Shown here in pieces: positions 24,076 through 34,780 of a stretch of 64,000 nucleotides of DNA. The position numbers and the translations under genes are program-made. Below the pieces are notes generated by a model that did not search any database, was not told the origin of the DNA, and saw only the letters and a list, made by a program, of their open reading frames with translations. The DNA is taken from contig PDUO01000048.1 in assembly GCA_003008705.1 (NCBI GenBank), positions 257,183-321,182 of the forward strand, in the 5' to 3' direction. Position 1 is the first letter of the stretch. Each line of letters starts with the position of its first letter. This DNA comes from Pezicula radicicola. Its lineage: Eukaryota; Ascomycota; Leotiomycetes; Helotiales; Dermateaceae.

Positions 24076-24551
24076 ATTCGGGATGTTCGGAAAAACCGCA
24101 TAGACTTATGTCCACCTACTGTACAACGAACTCGCTACCACTTCTTAGAGGAACCATTACGTAGATTCAGCATACTACCCTAGTGCTTCACAACTCGGCT
24201 AGACTAGAACCGCCACTTTCCTTCCCTGTTATAAGGATACCTAGTGCCTAGCCATGGATTTATAATACCTCCGGGCCCCTGCAAGGGCTAACGACGAGTG
24301 TAGCATAGGACGGACAATGACATCCGGTCGGGGATTTACATCTATAGCAGCCTCTACATGTGGTAAGTTTGCGCGCTCTGTATTAGCGCTTAGTCCTGGT
24401 TTCGGACAGCCCTCCCTTCATGCAAGAGCGGAGAATCGATACAACACACGAGGGCTAGCATTTCGCTCACAAGGACGAGATGAAATGAATGCTCTTCTTT
24501 AGCGACAGGCATACAGACTAGTTGCATAGAATTACATGGATCTGTATAGGT

Positions 24552-24723
24552 ACGTCCACTATCCCCTCGCACGGTGTCGGTTGCCTAGCATATTTACAAG
24601 GTAAGCGAACGTTGTTTTTAAAGAATCTTATAGGCCAAATTGATCAAGGACGAATAGCATTAGAATATCAGGACCCTGTAAATACGCTAGGCAACCGATA
24701 CCGTGCGAGGGGATAGTGGACGT
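24552..24723. mobile_element. Inverted-repeat element, 46-bp arms
   Basis: Arms 24552-24597 and 24678-24723 are inverted copies with only two mismatches by eye (ACGTCCACTATCCCCTCGCA ... GTTGCCTAGC.TATTTAC). The 80-bp centre is non-coding. Both mismatches are transitions. No target duplication is evident. It is possibly a MITE or a hairpin remnant of a larger element. Confidence 0.6.
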
Positions 24724-25545
24724 GCTGATGTCAGACGGTTAAAGTCTGGCTCTCTATCTGACGTGCTGCCCTAGGCTCGCTTAATTGTGTTTATCTGCAA
24801 GAAAGAGGTCAAGCATTACAATCCCACAGCACAGCCCTGAAATGGCGTCGCTCAATCTTTCACGCTCAGACACATCCTATCTGCGAGCGTCTCGAGCTAG
24901 CCTCTAGAATCGTTCAATCACCAGTTGCAAATTCCTGAGCAAGTCAATGGCTTGATTCCTGACAATAGCGATCAGGATGCTGAAGGCTCGGTTCCCCTTT
25001 TGTAGTTACAGTCGATGATTTATCCACTTTTTAATTGCGTGGATCTTTTTCTGAATAGATTTGCTATAGATTCTATTTATCTAGCAGCAATGCAGTGGCC
25101 AAGGTGTTCCTATCCAGGCTGATGGTACCAAACTCTTATTGCCATGGGTATTCGGAGTGAACTCTCTTGAGGATTTTAGGACTTTTGAGCCATCATCCGC
25201 GGCCGATTAAGTGGGAAGATCTCAAGTCTTTGCATTGACTCTTGTAACCCAATATTGAACCTTATACCCCACCTTATTGCAAGCTTCTTCGGCTACTATA
25301 TCCCCTGTAATAGGCTGTCCTTCGTCTGTATCATACTTCTGCTAAACCCAGCTTTCTATCTTGCTCTTTCATAAAACCGTGGTTTTCAATGTTCATGAAT
25401 CGCTGAATCATAACCTTACAATAATAATCCTACATTTCCTGCAGGTTGTACAATATATTTATGTACACTCGACCTTCCATTTCTGCATTTCGATTGCCCT
25501 CTTGTACATTTTGCGATTGGCAAACCTAGGGTATTCCTCGTCAAG
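24724..25545. other. Intergenic upstream of the PTH11-like gene
   Basis: No supported gene; nothing repetitive recognised within the window. Confidence 0.4.
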
Positions 25546-26950
25546 ATGGATTTGGTTGAGTCGCCTGATGGGGATGTCCACATCGGTAAGTCAAACAAGT
25601 ATAATCCTCTGCAGAATATTTACACATTTCTTAGGTGGACATATGATGACAACAATATGGGTGTTATATGGGATTGCCACTGTCATTGTCGGGATCAGAC
25701 TATATTCTCAGATGAGAGTTACTCATCAACTGGGCTTAGGTGATGCATTTATGACTTTGTCAGCGGTAAGACTACTATGCGGCCCCTGGATACTTAGAAC
25801 TTTGCAATAACAAGTCAAGATATGCGGACTCGTACTGTGCGCAATGCTCACAGAACAATATGCCTATGGTCTGGGGAGGCATTGGTTCTATCTAAGTAAC
25901 TACGAGAAGGTTACGGTCCTCAAATTCAACACTATTGGACAAGCTTTTGCTGTTATGGCCCCGGCTTTCGGACGGATGGCGATTGTCATGATGATGGTTC
26001 AGATCTTCGGTACTATGCGATGGAGACGCTTGCTCTTATGGACCATATTCTGGGGAACATTGGCCATCAACTCTGTGACGCTCATCCTAATTTATGTACA
26101 ATGCGACGATGTACGCACGTTGTGGGATCCCTTCGGTCACCCTAGTAAATGCTGGGATTCAAATATACAGACAGCAAGTCTGGTCACTTATTTTATAGGC
26201 TAAACAAGGACTAACCCTCAGACAGTATACGGGATATGTTCAAGGCGCGTTGAACTCGGCTACCGACATAATTCTGACTGTCTTACCTGCACATATCTTT
26301 TGGGATCTTCAGATCACAAGGGGTTGGAAAGCTGGTCTAGCAGCTCTCCTTGGTCTCAGTATTTTGTAAGTGCAGCCAACCCACTAAGGGGACAGTTTCC
26401 GGAATCGAGCTAACAAGCCTACTACAGTGCCTTTATAGCCTGCGTTATAAAAACAACACTCCTTCCGTCGAAGGAAACAACTGGGGATGACTATTCTTGT
26501 AAGCCCTACCTCTGCTAGTCATCTCTTAAAATTAGCTAATAGATAATACTAGTCAAATCAATACCTTTCTTCACCTGGGTGATTGTCGAATGCGCACTTG
26601 TAAATATCGCTGCCTCGGTGCCGCTGATCAGACCTCTGTGGCTCAAGTACATGAAGAAAAGTTCCTTTTCCGATTCGATCAACTTCAAATCATATGAAAT
26701 GAACCATCGGTATGGTCCATCAACGAATAGAGGCGCCCGCTTAGAAAGCCATGACTGCGAAATGGTGATCGATAATCAGAGCGAGGAACACATTCTGCCG
26801 ATAGAAGGTACCAAGGTCGAGAAAGGAAGCGGTATTGCGATAGAAACGATGTATGATATTGCGTATGATTCCGCTACGGATGGGAAGAAGAAAAGTGCTA
26901 TAGGCACGAAGGCTTGGGTTAATTGTACAAGTACTGAAATAAAGCGATAG
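25546..26950 (+). CDS. PTH11-like rhodopsin-domain integral membrane protein
   Basis: Seven-transmembrane protein of the large fungal PTH11/SAT4-type family (PF20684-like); members are GPCR-like sensors or have unknown function. Exons: 25546-25585, 25635-25765, then from 25820; further introns lie near 26185-26225, 26365-26428 and 26500-26551, with ends not fully certain (the donor near 26182 is weak). The first exon gives a short extracellular MDLVESPDGDVHIG. Helices read as MTTIWVLYGIATVIVGIRLY, ICGLVLCAMLTEQYAYGLGR, FAVMAPAFGRMAIVMMMVQI, LLLWTIFWGTLAINSVTLIL, YTGYVQGALNSATDIILTVL, AGLAALLGLSIFAFIACVIK and VIVECALVNIAASVPLIRPL, followed by a polar tail of about 105 residues. No CFEM domain is present. 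Ends with TAG at 26950. The ligand is unknown. Confidence 0.82.
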
Positions 26951-27582
26951 CCTTCCGCAGCCGTCACAGTATTATCGCCGAGATATTTCATGCTTTTCTT
27001 TGGCGTAATGTTATTATAATAATTCCTTCAAGAATTGTCAAGTTGCAGGCACTTGTGATTCTAAATCATAAAGTGCCAAGAATTTTGATGCCTGAGGCAT
27101 AAGTATATGGCGCTTGCGTCGGTTAAAGGGATAGTAAACTAAATATCCCGAGTCCCGTCGATGACTTTTGTCTCGTGTTTTATTCCTAATTTAAAAATAC
27201 CAAGGATCACTAAAAAATACGGTATCAAGTGATATCACACACAGCTTCATAATTTTACTATACATTGTAATTGTAGCCCAAATTTGCCTTTTCAAGGTTT
27301 GTTGTCTAGTTATGTCATGCTATTTCAACCCGATGGCATTTACTTTGAGTTCATACATAGGTATTTGAAAAAGAAAGTCTCCTCTCCAGTTATTACATAA
27401 TTACGTACAATTTATTTACAATCCAATTCCCTTGTTTCTAGCATTCTGTGCTGGCTAGAACCATTATATACCAGCACCTTCAATTAGTTGGAATTTCATT
27501 GTGCTATTACTAGAGAAAAGCCAGAAGTGGTGCAAGAAGAGTTCCCTCAGCAAATTCCATTGCTTCCTCCAGGATGAATGAG
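26951..27582. other. Intergenic between convergent genes
   Basis: No gene or clear repeat. Contains the 3' flanks of the PTH11-like and EthD genes. Confidence 0.4.
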
Positions 27583-28542
27583 CTAGCTGAAGTTTAATTG
27601 AGCATCGATGAAGGACTGAATCCTCTCCGTGCAAAACTAAGAACATACATTAGCAATCATTTCAACCATTTCTCCGTGGGAAACGCAGGAGAGGCAGGGG
27701 AGTTTAATACATACCTGAGTAGCGGCAACATCGTCCCAGATAACCAACTGCTTTGCGAAGAGCATAAAGCTAGTATCAACGTTGATTCCTAAGGAGGCAT
27801 CCAAATTCTTATGCGCAGACCGAACAGAAGTGACAGCAGTACTAGTATCACAAAGCCAGAGCTTTAGGACCGTGTTGATGGCCGGAAGTCCAAAACCACC
27901 ATAGTAGGTTCTCGAGTCCACACCCGGCACTGGCGTATGAATGCTAGCATTATAGACCGTCGCGTCCGGGAGCTGAGACATCAGCGAAGTCAAGACGTTC
28001 TGCGCGAAGGTGGCATTATCTACACTCTGATCATTGGCATTAATCCAGTAGAAAGCCGCAACAGGATCCGTTGGCGGCGATGAACTACAGGCATCGTCGA
28101 CTCCAGGGAACGTCTCAAAAGCAAACATTGAGAACGCAGTCGGCAAGTCATTGAAATTGGCACCATCAGGTCCAATGACAGTCTCCGTATAATTCGTGAG
28201 CGGAGCCGAGAGGAAACTGGATTCTGTTCTGCTATAGAGCTCCGTGATATCATCGCGGCCTGAATAGTCTTGCGTGGGAACTGAATCGTTGGCCCCGAAC
28301 GCGGAATCGAACACGAAGTCTTGGATGTACGCCAGCGGCTTGTTGTTGTCGTTGGGCTCATTCCATGCTTTTTGTCCGTGGACTAGTGAGTGGTACTCGT
28401 GGTATTCGCGCCTTGTGAGACCGCTACGTCGTCGTACAGCCGCGATTTGTTTGGCGAAGGCGTTGGGCCAGACTTCACCCTCTGCTAGAGCGATGGAGGG
28501 GAGCAGTGAGCTCAGTATAAGAAACTTCGAACAAAAGTACAT
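27583..28542 (-). CDS. Secreted EthD-domain protein
   Basis: Minus-strand exons 28542-27715 and 27636-27583 give 293 aa. Residues 1-20 (MYFCSKFLILSSLLPSIALA) are a signal peptide, which sets the start; an upstream in-frame ATG would bury it. The region after it (AAVRRRSGLTRREYHEYHSL, VHGQKAWNE) is the EthD/dabb ferredoxin-like opening, and a second similar half with PTAFSMFAFE and AFYWINANDQ follows. The small second exon (FCTERIQSFIDAQLNFS) replaces a stop-terminated read-through of the 78-nt intron. EthD proteins were named from ether degradation, but most have no known activity; a secretory version is unusual and would act outside the cell. Several N-x-S/T sites fit that. Confidence 0.85.
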
Positions 28543-29389
28543 GATGATTATTGTCAAAATGGCAGTCCTGAGCTGGGTTAATGGAAAGAGAGACAAGAGT
28601 CCAGGAGGGCTTATAAACCCAAGGCATACTACAGCAGCCACAGACCATCCAAACAATTTTCCTCAGCCTGAGATGATCCAAGCGGAAGGATTCAATACCA
28701 GCGAGAGGACCCATCTCCCAGATAGACTTTATGGTTTTGGCGTAAGCGACGGCTGAGGTGGGGGGTGTGAACATGAACGGATAATATGGCAATCAGGGAC
28801 GGGAATGATGATGGCTCTTTCAATAAGTAATAGGTGCATTTGAACCAGTTTAAGAAGAGTTGGTGCGTATTTCACATATAGAGCGGGATTATATACATTT
28901 TGGTTGAGAGATATGGAGACGGCTCGTCGCTTGCATTTCTTATGATCTGATTCTGCGAGTTCATTCTCAGAAAGCCTGCTCTGTTATAACAATAGCCGAG
29001 CTAGATTCTCATTTGCCCTTTTCGGTAGGAAGGGGCTCAAACCTGACAGGAGAGATTCGACATAGCCGAACCAAGCAGCTATAGTTCTAAAACATTACTT
29101 ACTCACTTCAGCGTTTCCTTTTAAGGTAGGCTCCGCACTTAATCTCCCCCACACGGAACGGAGAATTCGGAATACAGTAGATGTAGTACGACTTTTTGTT
29201 CGCCTATAATGTCCGAAGTAATACCATTATATTTGAGTCTTCTCCGAGTCTTACAAATACTAGCACGTTTTAAGAGAATAATAACTCTTATAATAGTTCT
29301 AACAACGCATCTATTTCCTATAGCGGCTTAGTTAAATAAAAGATTATTATTCTAAGCTAGAAGCTACTAAGAACTATTATACAATATTG
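28543..29389. other. Intergenic, 5' flank of the EthD gene
   Basis: No supported gene. It becomes AT-rich toward 29300 as the repeat block begins. Confidence 0.4.
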
Positions 29390-29712
29390 GTGATGCCCGG
29401 AGGGCTCACGTGACTTAATAGAAGGCTAGGATATGGAGCGAATATAATTTAATTCGATTTTAGAGCCTAAGGTAGTATTGCCTAAGGTAAAATTACTTGT
29501 ATTTCTATATGAAATAGCCTTGTTAGCCTAATTGCTTGTACCTAAGACAAGATTTCTTATACTTCTATATGAAATGGCCTCGATTATTTGTCCTAAATAG
29601 GAAAAAAAGGCTGCTAAGATTGTACTAAGTTTTACGCTAAGAAAGTCTATTTTCTAGTAATATTACTACCTGCGAAACAATCTTCTTCCCCGTCGTACCT
29701 CCTTCTAAGAAG
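29390..29712 (-). repeat. Dispersed transposon fragment, copy 3
   Basis: Its reverse complement aligns with 10402-10650. At the other end it carries TGATGCCCGGAGGGCTCACG and CGAATATAATTTAATTC, the latter also found at 11944. The arrangement suggests the LTR or end region of one retrotransposon family, mutated independently in each copy. Confidence 0.6.
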
Positions 29713-30677
29713 CATCGGGCTGGCAAAGTCGAACTCCCACCTGTACGTGGTGCCTGGCCTACGAACCTATAGCCTCTGTCTATAGAGCCAACGGGATCTC
29801 TCGTAAGTCGTCGTCGTCGCCGTGGTCGTAGGAGGATTTTCAGGGGTGGAGGAAAACTTTTCACGACAGTATAATAACACAACAACACGACCTCCCAATC
29901 TCAACCTCAGCCCTGCATCTATACAACATTGTACTAGGATGGTTTAAAAAGAATAGCTCCTATATACAGCTATATGTGAGGTAGAACAGCTACTTTAACG
30001 TCGTCTTCTATATATACACCTAAGCCTTTCTACCCTCTCTAACGAATAGTACCTTCTAGAGATACTCGGCCGCGGTACAGAAGAAATACAAGGGGTTAGG
30101 AGGAGGAGAGAGGATAGGTGATAAACTTTGTAGAGGTCTACCCTAATCGGCTATAGGAGGTCTTATAGGAAACAATAGTAATTACGCAAGAAATACTTTC
30201 TATAGTTTACAAGGGAATTATAACACCGCGGGATTAGGGACCTGGGACTACCTGTAGAGAAGTATCTTTTTCCCCTTGTAGTTTTAGTAGTCTCTATAGG
30301 TAGGACTTTGTATATAAAAATCCTTAGCTTAGCACGTCCCTATACCCTTTTAGGAGGTCTTAGGGCTATAGGCTTGTTCTATAGTCCGCTAGACGTAAAT
30401 AACTATCATTATTATCTTCTTCTAAGAAGTGTAATATCTCGTATATAGTCCTAGCTAGGTTTACAGGGGTTCTAATAATATCTTTTAACTTTAACTAATT
30501 ATATTAAGGCGGTCTAATATAAACTTACACGCAAATATTCGGGCAATTAATAAGTGCTATTAGCCGCAACCCGAATATATTCTTCCGGTCATGTTCACTC
30601 TAGCAGACAGATGTTGTATTGTGGGCGAGATGTAACATGCTAAGCTTCGCTTATAGTTGGCTAGTATTAGTATTTTT
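29713..30677. other. Repeat-derived DNA without readable frame
   Basis: TA-rich with many TATA and CTAT steps. Short fragments look once-coding, but no frame exceeds a few dozen codons. Probably decayed transposon interior. Confidence 0.4.
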
Positions 30678-31644
30678 TGTTGAATAGACACAATATGGAC
30701 AGTAATATAGGTGGTAGCAATAGTAGTAGATTCTATATTCTATGTAGAAGCAAAGGAAGCTCTGAATGGCCTACTTATAGTAGTAGGGTATAGGTAAACA
30801 GCCCAAACTGAATCATATGACTATTCCTGTAACTCAATACACCCCTGAAGAGGCATGTGAGAAGTCTACGCTGTAGCATCTTGATAATGAAAAACAGCTC
30901 TCTTTTGTATATGTTTCCACCCCTTTTTGTATATCTGAAATGGTATACCCTTAAGCGACGGCACCACTGAAACTATATGTCCTCCCTTGTATAAATCCTA
31001 CAATAACTTGACTGTGACTTGCGCAATTGACTTGATTTGATTCGATTCGAAAGAAGAGGAGGAGAAGGAGGATTGTACGATAGGTTGATTTAACTTAAGG
31101 TGAATTGACTTGATTTGATGAATTGACTTGACTTGATGAATTTGACTAGATTGACTAGTTGCAAAGCAACACTTCTGGTGAATTGACTGGCTATAAAACA
31201 ATACTTCTTAACTTAATTTGACTTAGGTTCCTCTGCGTACATGACGGCTTATCGAGGTGAATTGAGTGAATTGATAGCCACGGATCTACGGTGACTTCGA
31301 AGTGAATAGCTACGGATCTTTGGTAGCTTAAATGAATAGCTGTGGATCTACGGCAGCACTTGAAAATAAGGATATACTGCGGATCTGCGGTAGTAATGAA
31401 TGGCAAGTTGTCATACTGCAAGACGGACAGGAACACTTGATTGATTGTCTTATTGCGCTTCGAAAAAGCTGTCCGGGCTCATAACCTGTTGAATAGGCAC
31501 AATATAGACAGCAATAGGTGGTGGCAATAGTGGTGGATTCTGTGTTCTATGTGGAAGCAAAGGAAGCTCTGAATGGCCTACTTATAGTAGTAGGTATAGG
31601 CAAACAGCCCAAACTGAGTCACATGACTATTTTGTAATTCAACA
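30678..31644 (-). mobile_element. Complete non-autonomous copia-type LTR element (TRIM-like)
   Basis: LTRs at 30678-30839 and 31487-31644 are direct repeats of about 160 bp. The right copy starts TGTTGAATAG and ends ATTCAACA; the left ends TCAATA, a C-to-T change. TTTTT flanks both sides (30673-30677, 31645-31649). On the minus strand the base run following the 5' LTR is GGTTATGAGCCCGG, complementary to the anticodon stem-loop CGGGCUCAUAACC of initiator tRNA-Met, the half-tRNA primer site used by copia elements. A purine run (CAGGGGTG) precedes the other LTR on that strand. The 647-bp interior has no gag or pol, only GATTTGATGAATTGACTTGA-like repeats. The element is therefore a short derivative that would need enzymes in trans. 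Confidence 0.8.
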
Positions 31645-31649
31645 TTTTT

Positions 31650-32056
31650 CAAACACCTTAATATTCGAAGACTCTCGTACAATTCTCGATCCTAACAACA
31701 GTACAAGCCAAATCACCTCAAGGCCAACTTGGTCACTTGAAGGTTGACAGGTGAAATTGAGTATCGGTGAGAGTCAAGAACTAATTGCAGTCTCTTTCGG
31801 CGATAATACTTTGTAAAATAACTTAAGAGAGAGGCCGACGACTGGTTCTGGAAAGCAGCTATCCGATGTACTGTACCTCTCACTCTGGCTATCTTTGCAA
31901 ATGCGCGGCAAATAGATCTCGATAGTCATAGAACGTAGAATGCTTCTTATACTTCCCATTGTTCTGTTGTGACAAATTCCCCGCCTTACCCCGCAATCCT
32001 GTACTCTAGGATGCTGTTTTGTAGATCGTAATTTGATTTTGACTCTGTATGGTACA
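31650..32056. other. Intergenic within the repeat block
   Basis: No supported gene or repeat recognised. Confidence 0.35.
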
Positions 32057-32142
32057 TACTATCCCCCCCCCCTGAATGAGGGTTATTTTTTACAGTGTGG
32101 CAAAAGAAAAAAAAAAGACTTCATTCAGAGGGGGGGATAGTA
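32057..32142. repeat. Short inverted repeat with C-tract arms
   Basis: Arms 32057-32079 and 32121-32142: TACTATCC, a C run, CTGAATGA against TCATTCAG, a G run, GGATAGTA. The 41-bp loop is A-rich. It resembles the ends of the neighbouring element at 32175, so it may be a minimal derivative of that family. Confidence 0.55.
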
Positions 32143-32174
32143 GTATCAGGAACGAGATGAACCTTAGGATACTA

Positions 32175-32617
32175 CAGTATCCCCCCCTGGATCAATGTAA
32201 AAACGAATAAGTGGCTTAGCAGACTTGGCCACGCTATAAAAACAATAAAAATCGTTGTTGTAGAAACCTCGGATAGCCCTAAAAAATCCGAATATTTTGA
32301 TTACTACTATACCTCTATTTAGAAGGTATAAAAAGAGATCAACTCTTTCCCTTAACTTTATTATAATCTAGAAAGTATTTTAAAATCGTTATTTAATCCT
32401 ATTAGCTTACTTCTCTTACTATTGTATAATAGATAAAGGAAGCTTTCTTAAAAACAAGTATTATTTGTAGATCCTTCTAACTTTAAGAGTATCGGCAGAT
32501 TAGAGGAATTTATATACAAAATCACGGGAGATAAAATGCCACTACTATTCCTCTGTAAATAGCTAGTTTCGCCAAGTATTAAATATAGGATTTACATTTA
32601 TCCCGGGGGGGATACTG
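32175..32617. mobile_element. Mariner-type MITE with TA target duplication
   Basis: A 443-bp unit with ends CAGTATCCCCCCC...GGGGGGGATACTG flanked by TA at 32173-32174 and 32618-32619. TIR similarity continues inward for about 18 bp. The interior is AT-rich and non-coding, consistent with heavy C-to-T mutation of a pogo/Tc1-type element derivative. Confidence 0.6.
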
Positions 32618-32643
32618 TACATTGTGCCGTGAGTGCGCGAAGC

Positions 32644-32805
32644 TTATCCCTTGCTTGGTCCTAAGGCTAGGGGTTCGTGCGCAAAATTATATTTTCGAAG
32701 AGGCACTACATCTCTAGAAACTATAGAGCTTCTACTATAGCCTGAATCTACTGCCTTCGCTAATTTGCGCACGAACCCCTAGCCTCATGACCAAGCAAGG
32801 GATAA
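32644..32805. mobile_element. Inverted-repeat element, ~43-bp arms
   Basis: Arms 32644-32686 and 32763-32805 pair almost perfectly (TTATCCCTTGCTTGGTC ... GGCTAGGGGTTCGTGCGCAA); the two visible differences are in the CTAAGG/ATGAGG step. The 76-bp centre is not coding. No certain target duplication. Confidence 0.6.
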
Positions 32806-33404
32806 TAAGCTCACCTCTATTTAAAGCCTTGATTCGATTACGCAATAAAGCGTTCGTCTCATTTCTAGCTGTCGCCGCTTATCCAATGGGCTATATGCTA
32901 GCGACCGCTCGTCCTTAGATATATCTGCGTGGTCTAATAATTATAACCCTATAGCAAGACGATCATAGAATTATTAGATTAAGCGAAGCGGAGGAAGCCC
33001 GAAGGACAGAAGGCGCCGGAAGCTTCCGCTTCCTACTAGGATAAAGTACAGACCCAATTCGTATATAGACAGGTCTACTAGTCATCTACACATGATTGTG
33101 TTATCGATGCCTTAGATTTCCGGAGCCTGTGAGTAAAGTGAGGCTATTGTAGCAAATAGGGAAGACATGAATCTTGATGTCGATGATAGTGGTGGTGGTG
33201 GTGGGGCGGTGATATAGGTGCGCTTGGTTGGTCGCCTCGGCTCCGCGTTCCCCATGCCGGTACTACTAAATACCAGGATAATACTTATTTTAATTCAATA
33301 GCCACTTCCCTAAGCATGTCTGGGATTACCCTCCTTTTCAAGCTGTATACTAGTAATAATACGTGCGGAGAAGTCGGCCCAAGGGGAGGTGCTCCGACAT
33401 CAAA
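32806..33404. other. Intergenic in the repeat block
   Basis: Contains a weaker inverted pair TCTAATAATT / AATTATTAGA (about 32931 and 32968) and a GGT repeat at 33191-33205. No gene supported. Confidence 0.35.
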
Positions 33405-34189
33405 CACCACAGGCAAACCACAGGGGCTAACCGAGGCCTTAAGTATGTATACGTGGGCTTTTGTGTAAAATCCCGCCTATAATTAAGGCAAAAGACCCTT
33501 ACCAGCCAGGCTATAATTAAACCCTGTTTACACGTGATATTTCTAGTACCTTATCCGAAGATAAATATTAGCTAAGCTAATAAATTAAATAAAAATTTAC
33601 TAGCTAAGTTAATAAATTAAATAAATTAAAAATATAATATTTATAAGCTAAACTAATAAATTTTATTTTTTTAACATTAACTTCTTAGGTTAATTTTTTT
33701 TTTAAATTTAATTTATTTTTTTAATCTTATTTTATTTTTTTAAAGGTATATAACTTTATAGTTAAAGTAAAAGTAAAGAACTTAACTATTTTTTATTTTA
33801 TAAACTTAAATAAGTAATTCTATTAAGTATTTAAAATTTATATTTTTATATAAAGTAATAGTATTATATATCTTCTATTATAGTTTAAAAAATAAAATTA
33901 TTAAAGTTATAATTTAATATTATATTTAATAAATAAGATATTAAAGAGAGGGGGGGGGGGGGTTAAAAAAGCTAGCTTAGCTAATAAATATTATAAGTTG
34001 TAGTACCCCGAAAATACAGGCTATACTACCCTGAAAATACAGGGTTTGCTTAGTAAGAAATCACGTGTAGACAGGGTTTAATTATGGCCGGGCTGGTAAG
34101 GGCCTTTTGCCTTAATTATAGGCGGGATATTATACAAAAGCCTACGTATACTTAAGGCCTCGGTTAGCCCCTGTGGTTTGCCTGTGGTG
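33405..34189. mobile_element. Non-autonomous element with ~130-bp terminal inverted repeats
   Basis: Left arm 33405-33538 and right arm 34060-34189 are long inverted copies (CACCACAGGCAAACCACAGG, GGCTAACCGAGGCCTTAAGT, CCCGCCTATAATTAAGGC, TACACGTGAT), differing mainly by transitions. The roughly 520-bp centre is almost pure A+T with a G-run at 33950-33962 and a tandem CCGAAAATACAGG / CCTGAAAATACAGGG pair at 34007-34046. No transposase remains. Terminal sequence CACCACAGG is possibly the true end; no direct target duplication was found. Confidence 0.7.
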
Positions 34190-34190
34190 A

Positions 34191-34392
34191 TTAGATCTGC
34201 CGTTTTACTCCGCAGATCTGACCACTAAAGATCAGCTTGCGTGCTGCTGATTGGCACGCATAGTATTTCTTGGGGGCCTTGGATTCCGATATTGGATATA
34301 AACTATCTGCGGCTAAGTATTAGATCCGCCGTTTTCTGCGCAGATCTGACCACTCAGATTGGCTTGCGTGCTGCTAATTGGCGCGCATAGTA
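34191..34392. repeat. Pair of ~74-bp direct repeats
   Basis: 34191-34265 and 34320-34392 share TAGATC.GCCGTTTT, GCAGATCTGACCACT and GGCTTGCGTGCTGCT.ATTGG with few differences, separated by about 54 bp. They begin two bases after the right end of the long-TIR element. Within each copy CAGATCTGACC also gives short palindromy around AGATCT. Confidence 0.6.
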
Positions 34393-34780
34393 GATCTTCG
34401 CATCTGGGGTAGACGTACCGACAGATACCCCAGCATAATCACTCATCAGAATATGCAAAGACCACGAGTTGGACGGAACGTTTTATTCCACCTCTGCGAC
34501 AGCACCATTTTCGACGGGGATATATGGGCCGTTCCGAATGCTCCCCGCATAATGGTTAGGTAGTATTAACAAAAAAAATGTATACTCCGTCCACAATTAT
34601 TGGAGGAAATTCCCGCCACTTCAGGAACGCGTGCCACTCTTAATCTAGAGAACGGACATATTAACAGATTAGATGAAGATCATAAGAAGACAGGCCAGAC
34701 ACCAGGCAGCTTAAAAGGCTACGATGTCGCTGCTCTGCTTCGGTGGTCGTTTAAGCTTCTCGTCGATGACTTAACCAGAC

